From Micromonospora purpureochromogenes (GTDB lineage Bacteria > Actinomycetota > Actinomycetes > Mycobacteriales > Micromonosporaceae), in contig NZ_LT607410.1 in NCBI RefSeq assembly GCF_900091515.1, positions 4,898,001 through 4,962,000 on the forward strand: 64,000 nucleotides of DNA. Reading direction: 5' to 3'. Both the position numbers and the translations under genes were made by a program. This document shows positions 60,038 to 64,000 of this stretch, one piece after another. The notes below the pieces were generated by a model, which was not told where the DNA came from, made no database searches, and was given only the letters and a program-made list of their open reading frames with translations. Position 1 is the first letter of the stretch; every line of letters begins with the position of its first letter.

Positions 60038-60729
60038 GCAGGGATCTGAACGGATCGGCGGTGCTGGTCACCGGCGGGTCGAGCGGCCTCGGCGCGGCGG
60101 TGGTGACCGCCGTGACGAAGGCCGGCGGGCGGCCGTACGTGCTGGACCGGCAGCCGCCGGCCGACGGGGTGCCGTGGGTCGAGTGCGACCTGGGGAACAC
60201 CCGCGCCGCCGAGGAGGCCACCCGGCGCGTCGCCGAGCAGGCCGGCGGGCTGACCGGCCTGGTCACCGCCGCCGGGATGGACGTGCCCGGCAAGCTCGCC
60301 GACATCGACGGCGCGACCTGGGACCGGATCGTCGGCATCAACCTGCTCGGCACCGCCGCCGTCGTCCGGGCGGCCCTGCCGCACCTGGAGCGCGCGCACG
60401 GCACGGTGGTGACGGTGGCCTCGACGCTCGGGATCAAGGCGGTCAGCGACGCGACCGCGTACTGCGCGGCGAAGTTCGGGGTGGTCGGCTTCACCCGGGC
60501 GCTCGCCGCCGAGTTGGCCGGCCGGGTCGGGGTGACCCTGCTGATCCCGGGCGGCATGCGGACGGCCTTCTTCGACGACCGGGACGAGCAGTACAAGCCG
60601 GGTCCGGACGCTATCCTCAACGACCCGGCCGACACCGCCGCGGCGGTCATGTTCGCCCTCTCCCAGCCGCCCGGCTGCGCGGTACGCGAGCTGGTGGTCT
60701 GCGCCGAACAGGAGTCGTCGTACCCGTGA
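60034..60729 (+). CDS. Short-chain dehydrogenase/reductase in the heptose operon
   Basis: 231 residues, classical SDR: 'VLVTGGSSGLGAAVVTAV', 'GLVTAAGMDVPGKLADID', catalytic 'YCAAKFGVVGFTRALAAE', 'LIPGGMRTAF'. Overlaps hldE by ATGA and the following GT9 by GTGA. It lacks the extended C-terminal part of HldD-type epimerases. It may oxidise or reduce a sugar hydroxyl to tailor the heptose. Confidence 0.87.
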   Translation: MSRDLNGSAVLVTGGSSGLGAAVVTAVTKAGGRPYVLDRQPPADGVPWVECDLGNTRAAEEATRRVAEQAGGLTGLVTAAGMDVPGKLADIDGATWDRIVGINLLGTAAVVRAALPHLERAHGTVVTVASTLGIKAVSDATAYCAAKFGVVGFTRALAAELAGRVGVTLLIPGGMRTAFFDDRDEQYKPGPDAILNDPADTAAAVMFALSQPPGCAVRELVVCAEQESSYP

Positions 60730-61667
60730 TCCTGGTGTTACGGGCGCTCGGCGTCGGCGACCTCGCGACCGGGGTGCCGGCGCTGCGCGCGCTGCGGGCC
60801 GCGTACCCGGACGAGGAGCTGGCGCTGGTCGCGCCGCGCTGGCTGGCCCCGCTGGTCGACCTGGTCGGCGGGGTCGACCGGCTGGTCGCGGCGGACGGGC
60901 TGGGCCACCTGGCGTGGCCCGGCCCGCCGCCGGAGCTGGCGGTCAACCTGCACGGTCGCGGCCCGCAGTCGCACCGGATGCTCGCCGGGGTGCGGCCGGG
61001 CCGGCTGCTCGCCTTCGCCAACGCCGAGGCCGGCCACCGCGACGGCCCGGACTGGCGGGCCGAGGAGCACGAGATCGACCGCTGGTGCCGGATGCTGGCC
61101 TGGTACGGCATCCCCGCCGACCGCACCGACCTCGCCCTGCGCCGCCCGGAACCGGGGCGGACGCCGACCGGGGTGAGCATCGTCCACCCGGGAGCGAAGG
61201 CGGCGCAGCGGCGCTGGCCGCCGGCGCGGTTCGCCGAGGTGGCCCGGGCGCTCATCGATCGGGGGCACCGGGTGGTGCTCACCGGCACCGCCGGCGAGCG
61301 GAGCATCGCCGAGCAGGTGCGCGCCCTGGCCGGGCTGCCGGCCGGCGCGGTGCTCGCCGGGGAGACCGGTCTCCGGGAGCTGGCGGCGCTGGTCGCCCAC
61401 GCCCGCCTGGTGGTCAGCGGCGACACCGGCATCGGTCACCTGGCCACCGCCTACGCCACCCCGTCGGTGCTGCTCTTCGGCCCGGTGCCGCCCGCGCAGT
61501 GGGGTCCCCCGCCGGACCGGCCCTGGCACCAGGCGCTCTGGGTGGGGCAGCGGCAACCGGTCGACGCCGCCGGCGTGCACCCGGCGCTGGCCGCGCTGGA
61601 CGTGCCGGCGGTGCTGGCCGCCGTGGCGCGGGTGGAGCGCGGCACACCCCTTGCTACCCGCCGGTAG
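60726..61667 (+). CDS. GT9-family heptosyltransferase
   Basis: 313 residues from GTG 60726. 'ILVLRALGVGDLATGVPALR' (GT9 N-terminal G-x-G-D-x-x-x-x-P), 'VSIVHPGAKAAQRRWPPARF', 'LTGTAGERSIAEQV', 'VSGDTGIGHLATAYATPSVL' (nucleotide-diphosphate binding). GT9 enzymes transfer heptose from ADP-heptose. Last gene of the operon; the next gene starts 20 bp later and is probably separate. Confidence 0.9.
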   Translation: MILVLRALGVGDLATGVPALRALRAAYPDEELALVAPRWLAPLVDLVGGVDRLVAADGLGHLAWPGPPPELAVNLHGRGPQSHRMLAGVRPGRLLAFANAEAGHRDGPDWRAEEHEIDRWCRMLAWYGIPADRTDLALRRPEPGRTPTGVSIVHPGAKAAQRRWPPARFAEVARALIDRGHRVVLTGTAGERSIAEQVRALAGLPAGAVLAGETGLRELAALVAHARLVVSGDTGIGHLATAYATPSVLLFGPVPPAQWGPPPDRPWHQALWVGQRQPVDAAGVHPALAALDVPAVLAAVARVERGTPLATRR

Positions 61668-61687
61668 CTTCCGCTTAGGCTGGGGCG

Positions 61688-62551
61688 GTGAGCGGGGACA
61701 TCGAGTACAGCCAGGAGTTCGTCGACGTCGACGGCGCGCGCATCGGCGTGCAGGTCTACCCCGAACCGGACGGGCCGGCCGGCGCGCCGGTGGTGGTGCT
61801 CTGGCCGGCGATGGGCGTCCGGGCCCGCTACTACCGCCCGTTCGCCGCCGTGCTCCGCGACGCCGGCCTGGCCGTGGTCGTGGCCGACCTGCGCGGCACC
61901 GGCGCCAGCACTCCCGCACCGAGCCGCGCCTGCCGCTACGGCTACGCCGAGCTGGCCGGTGACGTCGGCGCGGTGCTCGACGCGCTCAAGCCCCGGCTGG
62001 ACGGGCGTACCCGGCTGCTGCTCGGGCACTCCCTCGGCGGGCAGGCGGCCCTGCTGCACCTCGCCCTGCACGGCGCGGACGCGGTCGACGGGCTCGCCCT
62101 GCTCGCCGTCGGCGTGCCGTACTGGCGCAGCTACCCCGGCGCCCGGCGGTACGGGGTGCTGCCGTACACCCAGGGCATCGCGGCGACCGCGGCGGCGCTC
62201 GGCGTCTGGCCGGGCTGGGGCTTCGGCGGGCGGCAGGCGCGCGGGGTGATCCGGGACTGGGCGTACACCGCCCGGACCGGGCGTTTCCCGGTGCTGGACG
62301 GGGTGGACGCCGAGGCGGCGGTGGGCCGGATCGGCACGCCGGTGCTGGCGGTGAGCGTCGACGACGACCAGTACACCCCGCACGGCACCCTGGACCACCT
62401 CTGCGCCAAGCTGACCGCCGCGCCGGTCACCCGGGACCACTACCCGACCGCCGAGGCCGGCGCCCCGCTGGACCACTTCACCTGGGTCCGCGCCGGGCGG
62501 CCGCTGGCCGCCCGGGTGGCGGCCTTCGCGGCGGGCCTGCCCCGCCGCTGA
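61688..62551 (+). CDS. Alpha/beta hydrolase
   Basis: 287 residues from GTG 61688. 'VVVLWPAMGVRARYYRPFAA', 'DLRGTGASTP', nucleophile elbow 'LLGHSLGGQAALLH', Asp in 'AVSVDDDQYTP', His in 'APLDHFTWVR'. Cytosolic serine hydrolase, esterase-like. It follows the glycan operon closely but has no obvious role in it. Confidence 0.85.
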   Translation: MSGDIEYSQEFVDVDGARIGVQVYPEPDGPAGAPVVVLWPAMGVRARYYRPFAAVLRDAGLAVVVADLRGTGASTPAPSRACRYGYAELAGDVGAVLDALKPRLDGRTRLLLGHSLGGQAALLHLALHGADAVDGLALLAVGVPYWRSYPGARRYGVLPYTQGIAATAAALGVWPGWGFGGRQARGVIRDWAYTARTGRFPVLDGVDAEAAVGRIGTPVLAVSVDDDQYTPHGTLDHLCAKLTAAPVTRDHYPTAEAGAPLDHFTWVRAGRPLAARVAAFAAGLPRR

Positions 62552-62705
62552 GCGCCCCTCCGGCCCGCCCCACCGCCGGATTCCCGCTGACCCCGCCGGG
62601 ACGAACGGCGCGGCAGGGGACGTCCCGACCGCCGCCGAGATCGGGTGCGTAGCCGCGCGTCGGGCGGGTATGCCGCTGCGCCCGAATACGGTGGAGGGGG
62701 ATCAG

Positions 62706-63338
62706 ATGTCCGAACGGCACACCGCACTGCGCTCGATGCACGATCTGGGCCTGGCAGCCTGGTTCGGTGGCTCTCTGATGGGAGCGCTCGGCGTCAACGG
62801 GGCGGCGGGGCGGATCAGCGACTCGACTCAGCGACTCCCGGTCGCCTCGGCGGGATGGTCCCGCTGGACGCCGGTGAACGCGGCGGCGATCGGCGCCCAC
62901 CTGGCCGGCGCGGTCGGCGAACTGGCCGCGGAGAGCCCGCGGGTGGCCAAACAGCGGGGCGTGGGGAAGATGAGCGCGGTCAAGACGGCGCTGACGATCG
63001 GCGCGCTCGCCGTGACCGGATACAGCCGGTTGCTCGGCATGCGGTTGGAGAAGGCCGGCAACCCGCCGGTCCAGGGGACCACCGAGCCCAACTACCAGAC
63101 TCCGTCCGACGTGGCCTCCTGCCAGCGGCAGATGAAGCTGCTCCAGTGGGCCGTTCCGGCGCTGACCGGGGCGCTGGTCGTGGTCACCTCGTACATGGGC
63201 GAGCAGCAGAAGCCCGGCGAGGTGTTCCGCGGGATGCTGGGCCGCACCGGCGGGATGATGAGCATGCCGTCGTCGATCGGGAAGCTCGCGGCGATGGGCA
63301 CGGCCAACCGTCAGCGCCGGATGGCGATGGCCGGCTGA
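62706..63338 (+). CDS. Conserved hypothetical membrane-associated protein
   Basis: 210 residues from ATG 62706 behind GGAGGGG. Contains 'HDLGLAAWFGGSLMGALGVN', a Gly-rich hydrophobic helix, then hydrophobic stretches near 95-115 and 155-175, and a Met-rich basic C terminus (MLGRTGGMMSMP). The start motif is like that of small DUF4149/DoxX-like membrane proteins. No function can be assigned. Confidence 0.7.
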   Translation: MSERHTALRSMHDLGLAAWFGGSLMGALGVNGAAGRISDSTQRLPVASAGWSRWTPVNAAAIGAHLAGAVGELAAESPRVAKQRGVGKMSAVKTALTIGALAVTGYSRLLGMRLEKAGNPPVQGTTEPNYQTPSDVASCQRQMKLLQWAVPALTGALVVVTSYMGEQQKPGEVFRGMLGRTGGMMSMPSSIGKLAAMGTANRQRRMAMAG

Positions 63339-63446
63339 ACGCCGTACCCGACCGGTGCGCCGGTAGCCGTCGGCGACGGCGGCCGGCGTACCGGTCGGGA
63401 CGGGGCGCGACAACGGCCGGTCGGGAAGACGAGCTGCGAGGTGGCC

Positions 63447-63836
63447 ATGACGGCGAACAAGGGACCGAGGCGGGGCGCGGGGCGTGGGCCGGAGTCCGCC
63501 GCCCCCTGGGGCACCACGGACGGCTTCGACGCGGACCCGCCCTGGGGCGCGGGCAAGCACGACCCGATGGACGAGGGCAGCGAGGAGACCGCCGTGCCGG
63601 AGGGCCGGCGGGGTGAGCGCCGCGCCGGCGCGCCGAGCGGACCGTCCGGGCGCGAGGGCCGGCACGGCTTCGGTTCGGTGGAGCCGACCCGCTACACCGA
63701 CGCGGGGCCGGGCGCGCCGCCCGACCCGGCGCCGTCCCGGCGCACCTTCCCGGACGACGTCGCGGACGGGGACCTGCCCGACAACCCGCTCGAGCGGGAC
63801 ACCGGCATGCACCCGGAGGGGATCACCCGGGACTGA
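63447..63836 (+). CDS. Small disordered hypothetical protein
   Basis: 129 residues from ATG 63447 (GTG 63441 also in frame). Hydrophilic, Gly/Pro/Arg/Glu-rich and without a hydrophobic core, so intrinsically disordered. Ends 'LPDNPLERDTGMHPEGITRD'. Good GC3 and a GAGGTG ribosome site argue that it is translated. Unknown function. Confidence 0.55.
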   Translation: MTANKGPRRGAGRGPESAAPWGTTDGFDADPPWGAGKHDPMDEGSEETAVPEGRRGERRAGAPSGPSGREGRHGFGSVEPTRYTDAGPGAPPDPAPSRRTFPDDVADGDLPDNPLERDTGMHPEGITRD

Positions 63837-63850
63837 CGCCGGGGCGACGG

Positions 63851-63883
63851 GCCGTGCCCGGGACAGGCTGTCCCCGGCACGGC
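63851..63883. terminator. Terminator hairpin
   Basis: 16-bp arms starting GCCGTGCC with a single mismatch and a 1-base centre, 14 bp after the stop of the preceding gene. Confidence 0.8.
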
Positions 63884-63922
63884 CCGGCCGCACCTCGGCC
63901 CGGTCACCGCCGGTTACGCGGA

Positions 63923-63955
63923 CGGGACCGGCCACGGCGAGCGTGGCCGGTCCCG
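63923..63955. terminator. Second hairpin near the window end
   Basis: Perfect 14-bp arms (CGGGACCGGCCACG and complement) with a 5-base loop. Probably serves a convergent gene beyond the right edge, or backs up the first hairpin. Confidence 0.7.
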
Positions 63956-64000
63956 CCGGCGTCCGTCCCGGACCGACCCAGCGGTCCGTCGTCCGCCTCA

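Noticed and set aside
60034..60729. SDR gene as the missing HldD heptose epimerase
   Set aside because: It is a 231-residue classical SDR with YCAAK, lacking the extended-SDR C-terminal substrate domain of HldD.

Overview
The window looks like chromosome of a high-GC actinomycete, most likely Micromonospora or a close relative in the Micromonosporaceae. This rests on the G/C-rich third codon positions, GTG/TTG starts, chains of genes overlapping by ATGA/GTGA, an LLM-type (F420-like) oxidoreductase, an NsrR/Hmp pair, and an actinobacterial-style c-di-AMP riboswitch. It is an inference from sequence features and was not searched against a database.

Layout. (1) 1-7.1 kb: a surface-polymer locus. 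It holds the start of a large membrane protein, a TetR regulator, an ABC-2 exporter pair (TagG/TagH type), a fused cytidylyltransferase/reductase (TarI-TarJ type, CDP-ribitol supply) and a CDP-polyol phosphotransferase. Together they would make and export a teichoic-acid-like polymer. (2) 7.1-18.8 kb: an accessory region. It has a regulator plus three tiny overlapping genes, a decayed TetR gene, an oxidoreductase group (two NmrA-like proteins, DoxX, two quinone-oxidoreductase-like proteins, one LLM oxidoreductase) each controlled by a nearby TetR gene, the 3' half of a tRNA-Val, paired GTACAGCA repeats and a Tn3 transposase remnant. These are scars of integration and transposition. (3) 18.8-23.8 kb: a hydrolase, a secreted C39-like peptidase behind a c-di-AMP (ydaO-type) riboswitch, two envelope proteins of unknown function and a membrane acyltransferase.

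(4) 24-40 kb: a nonulosonic-acid (pseudaminic acid) surface-glycan locus. PseI, PseB, PseC, PseF, PseG and a PseH-like N-acyltransferase are all recognisable, with a polysaccharide pyruvyl transferase family protein, a GT2 glycosyltransferase, a methyltransferase, a polytopic membrane protein and an unknown 286-residue protein. Inside it lies a four-gene module (acyl carrier protein, adenylating ligase, FabG-like reductase, small phosphopantetheinyl transferase) that may supply an unusual acyl group for the sugar. (5) 40-47 kb: an AlkB-like dioxygenase, then a type IIA topoisomerase operon (ParE-ParC type). The ParE-like gene is interrupted by a 484-residue HNH-containing intein in the Toprim motif, and the ParC-like gene has a short patch of foreign-looking codons at the classical GyrA intein site.

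(6) 47-51 kb: a secreted SGNH hydrolase, a methyltransferase, and NsrR diverging from flavohaemoglobin Hmp with a dyad between them. (7) 51.3-61.7 kb: a tightly coupled nine-gene operon for a heptose-containing glycan: carbamoyltransferase, GT2, GmhB-GT9 fusion, two GT-B glycosyltransferases, GmhA with an Asn-Gly-His repeat tail, HldE, a short-chain dehydrogenase and a second GT9. The ADP-heptose pathway is typical of Gram-negative LPS, so its full set in a Gram-positive-type genome is the most system-like find. (8) 61.7-64 kb: a hydrolase, two conserved hypothetical proteins and two strong hairpins.
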